Shown here: positions 41,972-50,522 of the stretch, in pieces | Numbering within the stretch: position 1 is the stretch's first letter | How the letters are laid out: each line of letters starts with the position of its first letter | DNA from: Paenibacillus sp. FSL R7-0345 | Lineage (GTDB): Bacteria; Bacillota; Bacilli; Paenibacillales; Paenibacillaceae | Assembly: GCF_038595055.1 (NCBI RefSeq) | Contig: NZ_CP152002.1 | Location: forward strand, 4,198,501-4,262,500 | DNA length: 64,000 bases | Direction: 5' to 3' | Notes under the pieces: generated by a model | What the model was told of the DNA's origin: nothing | The model's input: the letters and a program-made list of their open reading frames with translations, nothing else | The model's database searches: none | Position numbers and translations under genes: made by a program

Positions 41972-42223
41972 GTGTTTAATGTGATCGTTGAAATTGATGG
42001 GTATTTCGAGAATGCACTTGTTGTTGGCAAGACATGTTCAATAGCTGAATTAAGGAAAAAGGTTGCGGTTACTAAAACTCTTTGTAATAACAAAGCGGAT
42101 TTTACAGATGTCTTTTGTAGGCTTTTTTACTTTAATCGAATCCCCTCACAGTATGAGGAAGGGGTACGGCTAGATTACGTGATTGATATTGATACTGGAC
42201 ATATTTATATGCCAAGATATTAA
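41972..42223 (+). CDS. 83-aa hypothetical protein
   Basis: Starts at GTG, with no convincing ribosome binding site; a second GTG three codons later is possible. The product (MFNVIVEIDGYFENALVVGK ... GVRLDYVIDIDTGHIYMPRY) has a compact alpha/beta look, with no membrane segment. Family not recognised. AT-rich, third gene of the cassette-like stretch. Confidence 0.55.
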   Translation: MFNVIVEIDGYFENALVVGKTCSIAELRKKVAVTKTLCNNKADFTDVFCRLFYFNRIPSQYEEGVRLDYVIDIDTGHIYMPRY

Positions 42224-42294
42224 GCAAACGGAAAACGATTGATCAATTCTAAAACAACGACAACCGCACTAACGGTGAACGTCAGTTAAACGAC

Positions 42295-42346
42295 AACAGC
42301 GGCAGTCAAAGACTTTATTTTCAAGTCATTGACTGCCGCTGTTTCT
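42295..42346 (+). terminator. Strong hairpin terminator
   Basis: AACAGCGGCAGTCAA-GACTT paired with AAGTC-TTGACTGCCGCTGTTT; it closes the cassette-like region on the plus strand. Confidence 0.85.
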
Positions 42347-42436
42347 TTAGGTAATCAGTCCAAAGTTACTTTTTTGAAAGCTGAGTAATTTTTAATTCAA
42401 GAGCCCTGTTAATTTAACAGCCTCTGTCAACCAAAA

Positions 42437-42473
42437 AAAGCCCCCGCCAAAAATCAGCAGAAGCTTTTCCCTC
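42437..42473 (-). terminator. Terminator of the glycerophosphodiester operon
   Basis: On the minus strand AAAGCTTCTGC-TGATTTTTG-GCGGGGGCTTT followed by TTTT; all pairs form with three G-U. Confidence 0.7.
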
Positions 42474-42502
42474 TTATATTCATCTTGTACTCCCCACACA
42501 GC

Positions 42503-43813
42503 CTACCTGTTCAAAATCACATTCACTTCCTCAGCCAGCTTATCCAGGCTCTCCTGAATGTTCAGGTTCTCCAGCCAGATTTCGTTGATCCGGCCGCCCA
42601 TCAGGTCCTCGATCTCGTGGTATGCGCCGGTCATTGGACGCATTTTGCTGAATTCGAGCTGGTCGGAAGCTACCTGGTAACCAGGGAACGCCGCAATGGT
42701 CTCTTTCATCAGGTCCGTGTCCAGTGAAGATAGGCGGGTCGGCAGGTAGCCCGTGTTGGCAGAAGCGTAAGCAGCCTGCTCGGTATCGGACAGCCATTTC
42801 ATGAATTCGAAGGCGGCCGCTTTTTCCTGATCCGATCCGGTATTAGCCAAGTACGTATTGGAGCCGCCCACCGGCACACCCCGTGTTCCGTCTTCGCCTG
42901 TCGGGATCATCGATACGCCCAGCTCAAGCCCGTTCTTTTGCGCCATGCCCGCAAATGTCTTGTAGCCACCGATACTTGAGAAAATCAGGGCCGTGCTCGG
43001 CTTGGCAATCGCGGCATAAAAGGCATCTGAATCAGTAACGCCCAGCACTTTAACCAGTCCTTTGGACTCCAGCTCCTCAATGAAGGTAATCAGCTTAACC
43101 GCACCTTCGCTGTTGATATTCGATTCCGTTTCTTCCTTATTAACGACCGTAGTTCCGGAGTAGGAATGCAGCAGCGCCTCCATCACCCAAAAATCATAGT
43201 TGAACAGATACATCGGCGGTTCGCCGGTAGCATCATGTGCTGCCTGCAGATACGCTTCAAGCTCGGCAAAGGTAGCCGGGCCGTTCGCATTAAGTCCCGT
43301 TTTTGCCGCCAGCGTCTTGTTCACATACATCACCGGTACACTTCTCATATGAGGGAAAGCGTACAGGTCCTCATTGACGTACAGGTTGCCCAGATCTCCG
43401 ATCTGAAAATCGGACCGGTCAAAATCCGTTGCCTTAATATAAGGCTCCAGATTCACAATAATATCGTTATCTGCAAAACCCTTGGTCATCGCCACTTCGT
43501 CCACAAACACATTCGGCAGCGTTCCGGCAATGGCCGCGGCATTTACTTTTTGCTGCATTTCCCAATAGTCGCCCTGATACTCAGCATTAACATGGATGTT
43601 CAGCTCGGCACCCTTGGTTTCATTGAACTGGTCCACCAGCGCCTGGTTCACCTCTTCGACAGCGGAGGTCCAGAATTGCAGCTCGATAGTCTGATCCCCT
43701 TTCTCATACGGTGCAGCCGATACTTCAGCATCTGTCTGTGCACAACCAGCCAACCCCATTGTTACAGGAACTGTCATCATCAGCGGCAGAACTTTCTTTT
43801 TCCACATACTCAT
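42503..43813 (-). CDS. ABC transporter solute-binding lipoprotein (UgpB-like)
   Basis: 436-aa type-1 sugar-type binding protein: signal peptide with lipobox MGLAGC (Cys24), then a typical family-1 fold (ELQFWTSAVEEVNQALVDQF, NVFVDEVAMTKGFADND). GGAGGAG precedes the ATG. It is last in a co-directional set of importer genes downstream of two glycerophosphodiester phosphodiesterases, so glycerophosphodiesters or glycerol-3-phosphate are the likely ligands; sequence alone would also allow a sugar. Confidence 0.88.
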   Translation of the reverse strand: MSMWKKKVLPLMMTVPVTMGLAGCAQTDAEVSAAPYEKGDQTIELQFWTSAVEEVNQALVDQFNETKGAELNIHVNAEYQGDYWEMQQKVNAAAIAGTLPNVFVDEVAMTKGFADNDIIVNLEPYIKATDFDRSDFQIGDLGNLYVNEDLYAFPHMRSVPVMYVNKTLAAKTGLNANGPATFAELEAYLQAAHDATGEPPMYLFNYDFWVMEALLHSYSGTTVVNKEETESNINSEGAVKLITFIEELESKGLVKVLGVTDSDAFYAAIAKPSTALIFSSIGGYKTFAGMAQKNGLELGVSMIPTGEDGTRGVPVGGSNTYLANTGSDQEKAAAFEFMKWLSDTEQAAYASANTGYLPTRLSSLDTDLMKETIAAFPGYQVASDQLEFSKMRPMTGAYHEIEDLMGGRINEIWLENLNIQESLDKLAEEVNVILNR

Positions 43814-43894
43814 TATCCACTTCTCCTCCTGGAACCTTCTCTAATGTGTACTGCTGAAGCTATGGATCAGCACGGGAGCCCGCGGACGCTGCCG

Positions 43895-44722
43895 CTACTT
43901 CACTCCCATGTAAGTAAACGCCTTGATAATCTGCTTGCGCGCCACCACAAATACAATCAGAATCGGCACAATCAGCATCATATTACCGGCCATGACAATC
44001 TGCGGGCTTAAGCCCTCAATATCCTGGAGCCTCTGAATCCCGAGTGGCAACGTCCGGACAGCATCCGTCGTCGTCCACACCAGCGGAAAAAAGTAACTGT
44101 TCCACGTCCCGATAAACGTCAGCAGAGCAAGCGTAGACAGAGTTGGGATCGCGGCGGGCATCATAATCGTGTAGATGATTTTGAATTCTCTGGCATTATC
44201 GAGCCGTGCGGCTTCGAGCTGGGAGTCTGGAACCTGCATGAACGTCTGCCGCAGCATGAAGATAGCCGTACCGCTGGCGATAAAAGGGACAATCAGCGAC
44301 ACGTAAGTGTTCAGCAGCCCGGATTTCGCAAACATAACGAAGATCGGCAGAAAGATCAGCTGTCCGGGGATCATCATTGTTGCTAGCACGGTGCCGAACA
44401 GCCAGTTTTTCCCCTTAAAATCAAATCTCGCAAACGCATAAGCCGCCGGTACAACCACCAGCACCTGACCAATCAGCGTTCCCAGCGTAATAATTAGGGA
44501 GTTCCGCGTATAATGCAGGAAATCTATCCGGGTAAAAGCATCCTTAAAATTCTGCCACTGCAGCGACTCGACCCAAAATTTCGGCGGCATCGCCAGGACT
44601 TCGCCCAGTGTTTTGAAGGCGGTCAGGATCATCCAGTAGAACGGCGTCAGGAAGATGACGATCAGCAGCACCGAGATGAGAATTCGCAGCACCAGCCCGG
44701 GCGCTCTTATCAATGTTTTCAC
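43895..44722 (-). CDS. ABC permease (UgpE-like)
   Basis: 275-aa inner-membrane permease with six helices, MalG/UgpE type. The EAA loop is LEAARLDNAREFKIIYTIMM. It ends ARKQIIKAFTYMGVK as usual in the group. It follows the UgpA-like gene by 12 bp. The 80 bp before ugpB shows no terminator. Confidence 0.92.
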   Translation of the reverse strand: MKTLIRAPGLVLRILISVLLIVIFLTPFYWMILTAFKTLGEVLAMPPKFWVESLQWQNFKDAFTRIDFLHYTRNSLIITLGTLIGQVLVVVPAAYAFARFDFKGKNWLFGTVLATMMIPGQLIFLPIFVMFAKSGLLNTYVSLIVPFIASGTAIFMLRQTFMQVPDSQLEAARLDNAREFKIIYTIMMPAAIPTLSTLALLTFIGTWNSYFFPLVWTTTDAVRTLPLGIQRLQDIEGLSPQIVMAGNMMLIVPILIVFVVARKQIIKAFTYMGVK

Positions 44723-44734
44723 AAGTCTGCTCCT

Positions 44735-45613
44735 TTACCGGTAATGGACCCGTCTGTTAAGGGCCTTAAAGTAGAAAATCGTAATCAGCCCCACTATAGC
44801 CATCAGCACCACCGCCATCGCCGCCGCATAACCGACCCGGTAGTACTCAAAGCTCTGCTTGTAGATACTGAAGATCAGCGTGTTCGTGGCATTCGCCGGT
44901 CCGCCCTGGGTCATGATGTTGATCGTCTCGAATACCTGGAAGGAGCCGATGATGTTCATCAGGATCAGAAAGAACAGGGTAGGGGAGATCATTTTGAGCG
45001 TAATTTGGAAAAAGACCGACTGCTTCGATGCATTATCCAGCGCCGCAGCCTCATACAGATGAGCGGGGATCGAGCCAAGGGCCGAGGTGATAATCAGCGC
45101 ATTGAAGCCGACCGACTTCCACACCGACACCAGCACCAGTGAAAATAACGCCACCTGCTTATCCGTCAGCCAGCCCACCGGCCCCGCCCCGATCAGGGAG
45201 AGCAGATAGTTGAACAGCCCGGTATCCGTATTCATCAGCCACATCCAGATCAGCGAGACTGAGATTAGGGAGATGATGTTCGGCGTGAAGCTCAGTGTCT
45301 GGATGAAGCGGTTGATGAAGGTATTTTTCTGCAAAAAGAGGGCCAACAGCATAGCCAGCACCATCACCAGCGTCACATCCATCACCATGTAGAGCAGCGT
45401 ATTACTCAGGGTACCGAGAAAATCACGGCCCTTGAACAGCTCGATATAATTATCCAGTCCCGCGAACTTCATCGGCCCGCGCATGTTCCAGGTGAAGAAG
45501 CTCAGATATACGTTATAGAGAATCGGATAGATGTAAAAAATCGTCAGGATCATCACCGCCGGCGCAACCAGCAGATAAGGCAGCAGCTTCATGCTCTTAC
45601 TACGGTTCTTCAT
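44735..45613 (-). CDS. ABC permease (UgpA-like)
   Basis: 292-aa permease with six helices, MalF/UgpA type. The EAA loop is YEAAALDNASKQSVFFQITL. The gene start overlaps the end of the ATPase gene by four bases (ATGA-type), a sign of coupled translation. Confidence 0.92.
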   Translation of the reverse strand: MKNRSKSMKLLPYLLVAPAVMILTIFYIYPILYNVYLSFFTWNMRGPMKFAGLDNYIELFKGRDFLGTLSNTLLYMVMDVTLVMVLAMLLALFLQKNTFINRFIQTLSFTPNIISLISVSLIWMWLMNTDTGLFNYLLSLIGAGPVGWLTDKQVALFSLVLVSVWKSVGFNALIITSALGSIPAHLYEAAALDNASKQSVFFQITLKMISPTLFFLILMNIIGSFQVFETINIMTQGGPANATNTLIFSIYKQSFEYYRVGYAAAMAVVLMAIVGLITIFYFKALNRRVHYR

Positions 45614-46698
45614 GCTGTGTCCCCGATGGAAGGAACAGTCACGCCTGCTCTGCTGCCGTCTGCCGGAATCCGCTGCTCCTGTGCGTCGAAAAAGAATAAA
45701 TGCTCCTTGTTCACATACAGCTTAACCGGCTCCAGGCTGCGCTCGGGACTGTCGAAGCATTTGACGGCTACGCTCTGCCCGCTTGCAAGCACCGCTTTAT
45801 AAATCACCTCTGAGCCAAGCAGCTCGCGGCTGCCTAGAACAGCATCCAGCTCAAGCATCTGCTCACGCGCAAGCCCCTGCTCGGGCACAAATTTTGCTTT
45901 TTCCGGCCGGAACCCGAAGAATTCCGCCCCGTGCGGTGCTTCGCTAAGAATGCCGCCTGACCGGGCAAGATCCAGAATGTTCATCGGCGGCGTGCCGATA
46001 AAATGGCTGGTGAACATATTACGCGGCTCATTGTAGATCCCGTGCGGCGTATCCTCCTGCATAATCCGCCCGCCGTCCATCAGCACAATCTGTGTGCCCA
46101 TACTCATCGCTTCCACCTGATCATGCGTAACGTAGATGAAGGTCGCGCCCAGCTTCTTATGCAGCTCAATCAGCTCGATACGCATCTGCTGGCGGAGCTT
46201 GGCATCGAGGTTCGACAACGGCTCATCCATGAGGAAAACCGCCGGCTTCTTGACCATCGCCCGGGCCAGCGCGACCCGCTGCCGCTCCCCGCCGGAGAGA
46301 AACTCCGGCTTTTTGTGCAGATGCTTGGTTAAGCCCACTGTCTCCGCAATTTCAGTGATCAGGCGCTTCCGCTCGGCTTTGGGCACCTTATTATTTTCCA
46401 ATCCGTATTCGATGTTCTTCTCCACCGTCATTGTGGGGTACAGCGCATAGTTCTGAAAGACCATCGCCAGATTCCGTTTGCCCGGCTCCACCTGGTTCAT
46501 GCTTTTGCCGCCGATGGAGATCAGGCCGCCTGTCTGCTCCTCCAGCCCGGCAATCATCCGTAACGTCGTCGATTTACCGCAGCCGGACGGCCCGACCAGC
46601 ACGGTGAAGCTTCCGCTCTCAATCGTCAGATTCAGTCCTTCTATGATGCTTTTATCGCCGTAGGCTTTGCTTACGTTTTCCAGTACAATGCTGCTCAT
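45610..46698 (-). CDS. ABC transporter ATPase (UgpC/MsmK-like)
   Basis: 362-aa importer ATPase. Walker A GPSGCGKST (36-44), signature LSGGERQRVALARAM, Walker B FLMDEPLSNLDAKLR, and a C-terminal TOBE regulatory domain (from about 235). Unlike the pectin importer in this window, this system carries its own ATPase. The shared CUT1 ATPase function may also allow it to energise other importers; that is a possibility, not shown. Confidence 0.93.
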   Translation of the reverse strand: MSSIVLENVSKAYGDKSIIEGLNLTIESGSFTVLVGPSGCGKSTTLRMIAGLEEQTGGLISIGGKSMNQVEPGKRNLAMVFQNYALYPTMTVEKNIEYGLENNKVPKAERKRLITEIAETVGLTKHLHKKPEFLSGGERQRVALARAMVKKPAVFLMDEPLSNLDAKLRQQMRIELIELHKKLGATFIYVTHDQVEAMSMGTQIVLMDGGRIMQEDTPHGIYNEPRNMFTSHFIGTPPMNILDLARSGGILSEAPHGAEFFGFRPEKAKFVPEQGLAREQMLELDAVLGSRELLGSEVIYKAVLASGQSVAVKCFDSPERSLEPVKLYVNKEHLFFFDAQEQRIPADGSRAGVTVPSIGDTA

Positions 46699-46766
46699 GG
46701 TTTCCTCCTATGAAAACTATGGGGCTTCGCCACTTCCCTATAGTGTTAATAAATCAGTCGTCCAAA

Positions 46767-47510
46767 TTATACCGTCACCTTGCTCAGCGCCGCCACGCCG
46801 ACATCCGGCCGGTTGGTCATAATCCGTGTTACGCCGAGCTGCTGCAGCCGCAGGATCTCCGCTTCGTCATCCACGGTCCACGGATTCACCTCATACCCGT
46901 TGCTCTTGGCTATTTCCATGAACGCCGCGTCCACGCCAAGATAATACGGATGCAGCACATCTGCCTGGCAGCTGGCCGCATATTCATCCAGCCGGTAGTA
47001 GCTTTCCATAAAAGCAATCGCCGTCCGCAGCTCCGGATACTCGCGCTTCAGCCGGGCCATTGCGTTATGGTTAATGGAAGAGATTAGCGTCTGCTCCTGA
47101 TAGCCGCTGGCTTTTACCAGCTCTGCCGTGCGGACATTTATTTCCCCGTATGGGTTCGCATAATCCTTAGTCTCAATGTTGATGTACAGCTGATGCTCCT
47201 TGGCGAACTGCATGACTTCCTTAAGCTCAGGAATCCGGCTGCCTTCGGTGCTGTACTCACCGCAGAAGGTGTACGAGAAGTCATATTCCCGGAGCTCCGC
47301 CAGCGTCAGTTCGCTAACCCGGCCTTTGCCGTTTGAAGTACGGTCGATCGTGTGGTCATGTATAACGGCCAGCTTGCCGTCCCGGGTCAGCTGCACATCC
47401 AGCTCAATTCCTTGCGCCCCCATACGGCGGGCCAGCTCAAAAGAAGCCATCGTGTTCTCCGGCGCATAGGCGCTTGCCCCTCTGTGGGCCAGGATCGTGG
47501 TCTTATTCAT
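46767..47510 (-). CDS. Glycerophosphodiester phosphodiesterase 1
   Basis: 247-aa cytoplasmic GDPD (UgpQ type): HRGASAYAPENTMASF, then GIELDVQLTRDGKLAVIHD with the metal-binding Glu/Asp and the catalytic His. The C-terminal VNPWTVDDEAEI motif is standard. It hydrolyses deacylated phospholipids to glycerol-3-phosphate and alcohol. It shares its design with the next gene, and they are separated by only four bases. Confidence 0.93.
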   Translation of the reverse strand: MNKTTILAHRGASAYAPENTMASFELARRMGAQGIELDVQLTRDGKLAVIHDHTIDRTSNGKGRVSELTLAELREYDFSYTFCGEYSTEGSRIPELKEVMQFAKEHQLYINIETKDYANPYGEINVRTAELVKASGYQEQTLISSINHNAMARLKREYPELRTAIAFMESYYRLDEYAASCQADVLHPYYLGVDAAFMEIAKSNGYEVNPWTVDDEAEILRLQQLGVTRIMTNRPDVGVAALSKVTV

Positions 47511-47514
47511 TGCG

Positions 47515-48249
47515 CTACCCTCTCAGCCCGATGCAGACATCCGGCCGGTCCGTAATAATCGCATCCACTCCGGCCGCAAGCATCCAGCCAATATGCTCGG
47601 GTTCATTCACCGTCCAGGCATTAACCTGCACTCCGGCTGCGCGGGCTTCCTCCACAGCCTCACGGTTCACTCCGAAGAACACAGGATGCAGTGCGTCAGC
47701 CTTGGTCAGCTTGGCGTATTCAGCCCCCTGGTACAGTCCGGCAATGTACAGCAGGCCTGTTTTCATCTCCGGATACTCATTCTTCAGCCTCACCATCGAG
47801 TAATGATTGAACGAGGAGAAAATCACCTGCTCCGTCAGCCCGTACTCCCGCACCAGCTCAGCTGCTGCGCCGGGAAGCCCGGCGTACAGCACCATTTTGG
47901 ACAGAATATCCTTGACCTCAATGTTCAGGTACAGCCCGTGCTCCTTCACCAGCTCCAGCACCTCTCGAAGCGTAGGGATGCGTGCAGTTGTATATTTTTC
48001 TGCGAAACCCTTATTAAAGTTGAAGGCTTTCAGCTCCTCTAGGGTGTAGGCAGTAATGTCACCCTGTCCGTCTGAGGTCCGGTCAATGCTGTCATCATGA
48101 ATGACGACGATTTCCCCGTCCTTGCTGAGGTTAATGTCAATTTCAAAACCGTCTGCCCCCTGCTCAACCGCCAGCCGGAAGGCTTCCATCGTATTTTCAG
48201 GGGCATAAGCGCTTGCTCCGCGGTGGGCCAAAACCTTGCAGTTGTTCAT
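47515..48249 (-). CDS. Glycerophosphodiester phosphodiesterase 2
   Basis: 244-aa paralogue of the neighbouring GDPD with the same HRGASAYAPENTMEAF start, GFEIDINLSKDGEIVVIHDD and VNAWTVNEPEHI. GAGGAGG lies ten bases before the ATG. First gene of the six-gene minus-strand set. Two different GDPDs suggest distinct head-group preferences, which is an inference. Confidence 0.93.
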   Translation of the reverse strand: MNNCKVLAHRGASAYAPENTMEAFRLAVEQGADGFEIDINLSKDGEIVVIHDDSIDRTSDGQGDITAYTLEELKAFNFNKGFAEKYTTARIPTLREVLELVKEHGLYLNIEVKDILSKMVLYAGLPGAAAELVREYGLTEQVIFSSFNHYSMVRLKNEYPEMKTGLLYIAGLYQGAEYAKLTKADALHPVFFGVNREAVEEARAAGVQVNAWTVNEPEHIGWMLAAGVDAIITDRPDVCIGLRG

Positions 48250-48289
48250 AATCTGTACAACCTCCTCATAATGGGTTTATATAGAACAT

Positions 48290-48400
48290 CATTAACAGAC
48301 TAGCAAAACAGCTCCTTCTCCCGCTTTAGGTACAGCGGCAGGCAGCGAATGGATCTCCCTTGCTAAAGCGCCAACCTCAGTCTGTCGGTTCAGAGTCAAA
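48290..48400 (-). promoter_or_regulatory. Candidate structured leader / remnant upstream of the GDPD operon
   Basis: Read on the minus strand, ACAGACT ... AGTCTGT encloses GCTTTAG ... CTAAAGC (about 40 bases apart), so a two-stem structure is possible. The interior in one frame reads SIRCLPLYLKREKELFC and a stop, which could be a gene end or a dispersed repeat. No terminator was seen, so GlpP-type antitermination is not supported here. Confidence 0.3.
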
Positions 48401-48406
48401 TCGGTT

Positions 48407-48591
48407 TAAGTGTACTTTATACAATTAAAACAAGGGGAATTAATCATTTTAAGAAAATAACTGTATTTCGTGCATCTATTCCCCTTAAAAATGCCGGTTC
48501 CCGGCGTTTTCGGCAAATATAAATGTATAGAGTGCAGTTAAAACCTGCAGCGGAGCTATTTAGCCAGGTTTAGTTGCAGAAAGTACAGTTA
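48407..48591. repeat. Four-unit inverted repeat element, family B, copy 2 (diverged)
   Basis: Direct units at 48407 (TAAGTGTACTTTATACAATT) and 48458 (TAACTGTATTTCGTGCATCT), inverted units ending at 48540 (AAATGTATAGAGTGCAGTTA) and at 48591 (TTAGTTGCAGAAAGTACAGT). Steps 51, 58 and 51 nt. Units are more diverged than in copy 1 at 30970, yet the spacing is kept. It lies between the GDPD operon and the HAD gene. Confidence 0.75.
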
Positions 48592-48763
48592 TTTCAGCCG
48601 GCGCATTCATTATGCCGTGCCATTACCTACGAACAGGTCAAGTGCATCACCGAGAAGAAGAAAGGGCAGGCACTGCCGCCTTTATTTGATTTCACAGGTT
48701 CTTCTCGCTGTGGAAGCGATAGATCGTCTTCTCATGAGGTTATAAATTTAGTTGCGTGCTATA

Positions 48764-49570
48764 TTAGCTTGTTCTTTCATGTATGATCCCCGGCAGAACA
48801 ATATCGGCCAGCGTGTCCAGCACATAATGCGGTTCAATCTGCATCTGCTCAATATCCATGCGGGAGCTTACTCCCGTTAGCACCAGTGCGGTGTGCATGC
48901 CGCTGCTATGGCCCATCAGAATATCCGTCTCCAGCCGGTCGCCGACCATCAGGCATTGCTCCGGGGCAAGTCCCAGCTTATGCAGTGCTTCCCGGGCGTA
49001 GTACAGTGACGGCTTGCCCATCACCAGCTCAGACGGCTTCCCCGCTGCGATCTCCAACGCCTTGACAATGGCCCAGGTATCGGGGATATATCCGCCCGGC
49101 ACCGGGCAGACCGGATCGGGATTGACGGCTACCAGCCTGGCGCCCGATCTTGCCGCCGTCATTCCTAGCCGCAGCTTCTCGTAAGTGAAGCTGCGGTCCA
49201 TGCCGATCAGCACATGCGTCGCCGCTGCCGGTTCATCCGTGACAGCCACGCCGCACAGCTCCATCTGCCTGTGCATCACCTCTTCACCGACCAGGTACAG
49301 TCTCGCCCCCGGCTCCTGCCTGGCAAAATACATCCCGCTGACATAAAGCGCGGTCAAGATCTCCTCTTCCCGGCAACTCAGGCCCATTGCGGCCAGCCGG
49401 TTCAGGCAGTCCAGCGGGGTGTGCACCGCACTGTTGGTGAGAAAAAGAATTTTTTTGCCGCGCCTGCGCAGCTCTGTTACTGCCTGCTCCACTCCCGGAA
49501 GCAGCCGGTCGCCTATGAACACAGTTCCATCCAGATCAAAGCAATATGCCTCATACGAAGCGATGTCCAT
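48764..49570 (-). CDS. HAD-superfamily phosphatase (NagD/AraL type)
   Basis: 268-aa HAD IIA phosphatase. Motif I FDLDGTVF (nucleophile D12, D14), motif II FLTNSA, Lys in MGKPSLYYAREAL, motif III MVGDRLETDILMG. The ATG with GAGGTGG upstream gives the usual start close to motif I. Enzymes of this branch act on small phosphoesters; next to glpP and the GDPD operon, glycerol-phosphate turnover is a reasonable guess. Confidence 0.9.
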   Translation of the reverse strand: MDIASYEAYCFDLDGTVFIGDRLLPGVEQAVTELRRRGKKILFLTNSAVHTPLDCLNRLAAMGLSCREEEILTALYVSGMYFARQEPGARLYLVGEEVMHRQMELCGVAVTDEPAAATHVLIGMDRSFTYEKLRLGMTAARSGARLVAVNPDPVCPVPGGYIPDTWAIVKALEIAAGKPSELVMGKPSLYYAREALHKLGLAPEQCLMVGDRLETDILMGHSSGMHTALVLTGVSSRMDIEQMQIEPHYVLDTLADIVLPGIIHERTS

Positions 49571-49623
49571 CTGCGGCCACCTCATTTCTCTCATGTTGCC
49601 GGTACAACCGGAATTTTGCGCAC

Positions 49624-49652
49624 AAAAAAACCAGCTTCAGAAAGGAAGCCCT
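49624..49652 (-). terminator. Terminator after glpP
   Basis: GGGCTTC-CTTTCT-GAAGCTGG then T7 on the minus strand; short stem. Confidence 0.65.
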
Positions 49653-49674
49653 CCTCTACGCGTATAAGCATACG

Positions 49675-50289
49675 TTAGATCGGAACACCGATTTCTGACC
49701 GCTGGGTTTTCTCATCGTCTCCACCCCGGGGTGCTGTATGTAGTTTCAGTTCTTTCCATAATGACGCGTCGCCGATGGATACATAGTCTGCGCCGCTTTC
49801 CAGTGCACTGCTGATCTCTTCCCCGTGCCGGATCAACCCGCCGACAATTAAAGGCTGCTTGATACGCTGCTTCATCTCCCTGATAATCCTCGGCATCAGA
49901 CCGGGCATCAGCTCAACTTCATCAGGATTGCTCGACTTAATCATGCGCAGCGCGGTTTCTATGGCCGCCGAGTCGATTGCGAATACCCGCTGGATACTGG
50001 CCAGCCCATGCTGTCTGGCTGTGGTGATTGCATTGCTTTTGGTAGTAATAATCCCGTCTACCTTAAAAGCCTCGGCAAGATACTGGATCGCCGCCGCATC
50101 CCGCCCGATTCCGCCAACCATCTCGACGTGTACAAAAACTTGCTTGCCCGCCTCCTGCAAAGGCCGTACAAGCTGTCCCAGATTGTTAATGTTGCCGGTC
50201 ATCAGGTTTACCCTTTTCACCGTGCAGCTTATAGCCTGCCTGATCTGCGATTCTTCTGTAATGGAAGCAATGATGGGGTTATGCTTCAT
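49675..50289 (-). CDS. glpP: Glycerol uptake operon antiterminator GlpP
   Basis: 204-aa RNA-binding antiterminator. In Bacillus it binds glycerol-3-phosphate and lets transcription pass terminators in glp leaders. The TIM-barrel-like protein has the conserved VKRVNLMTGNINNLGQLV, GGIGRDAAAIQYLAE, VDGIITTKSNAI and IVGGLIRHGEEISSALESGA segments. The ATG (MKHNPIIASI) follows AAGGGAG at about 12 nt. Its usual partners glpF/glpK/glpD are not in this window; here it accompanies a glycerophosphodiester locus. Confidence 0.92.
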   Translation of the reverse strand: MKHNPIIASITEESQIRQAISCTVKRVNLMTGNINNLGQLVRPLQEAGKQVFVHVEMVGGIGRDAAAIQYLAEAFKVDGIITTKSNAITTARQHGLASIQRVFAIDSAAIETALRMIKSSNPDEVELMPGLMPRIIREMKQRIKQPLIVGGLIRHGEEISSALESGADYVSIGDASLWKELKLHTAPRGGDDEKTQRSEIGVPI

Positions 50290-50470
50290 CCCGAGGCACA
50301 CTCCCTTTCGCTTATCGCCTGGTCACCGGCTTGTATAGCTTCCGGCCCTGAAACCCATGTTACAGCTCTTTTGTTGGCTCCGTATTCGGGCTATGTAAAA
50401 GTTAGTGTTAACGGGGAAGCAGCCATTTTGCCTTCTTTTAACCAAATGATCGAGAACCTGCCTGCATCAT

Positions 50471-50498
50471 CGCACAAAAAAAGACACCACCGGAGTGA
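50471..50498 (-). terminator. Terminator of the UPF0173 gene
   Basis: GGCATCAC-TCCG-GTGGTGTC then T7 on the minus strand, 25 bases beyond the stop. The rest of the 230-bp gap to glpP shows no gene. Confidence 0.8.
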
Positions 50499-50522
50499 TG
50501 CCCTTCTGCGAATCATATGCTT

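Larger units (their letters stand above)
41389..42284. repeat. Five dispersed copies of a 17-nt imperfect palindrome between single genes
   Basis: Copies related to CTAACGGGAAACGTTAG (arms CTAACG/CGTTAG, centre GNAAA): 41389 CTAACGGGAAACGATAA, 41459 CTAACGGGTAGGAT (half), 41881 CTTCCGGGAAACATTAG, 42225 CAAACGGAAAACGATTG, 42269 CTAACGGTGAACGTCAG. One or more follows each of the three AT-rich genes in this stretch, often within 20-60 bases of the stop codon. A small hairpin (AAGCAACCGATC/GATCGCTTGCTT, 41423-41452) also lies between the first two genes. Confidence 0.65.

Noticed and set aside
41389..42284. CRISPR-like array
   Set aside because: Repeat copies are separated by whole genes of unequal length, are imperfect, and no cas gene is present.
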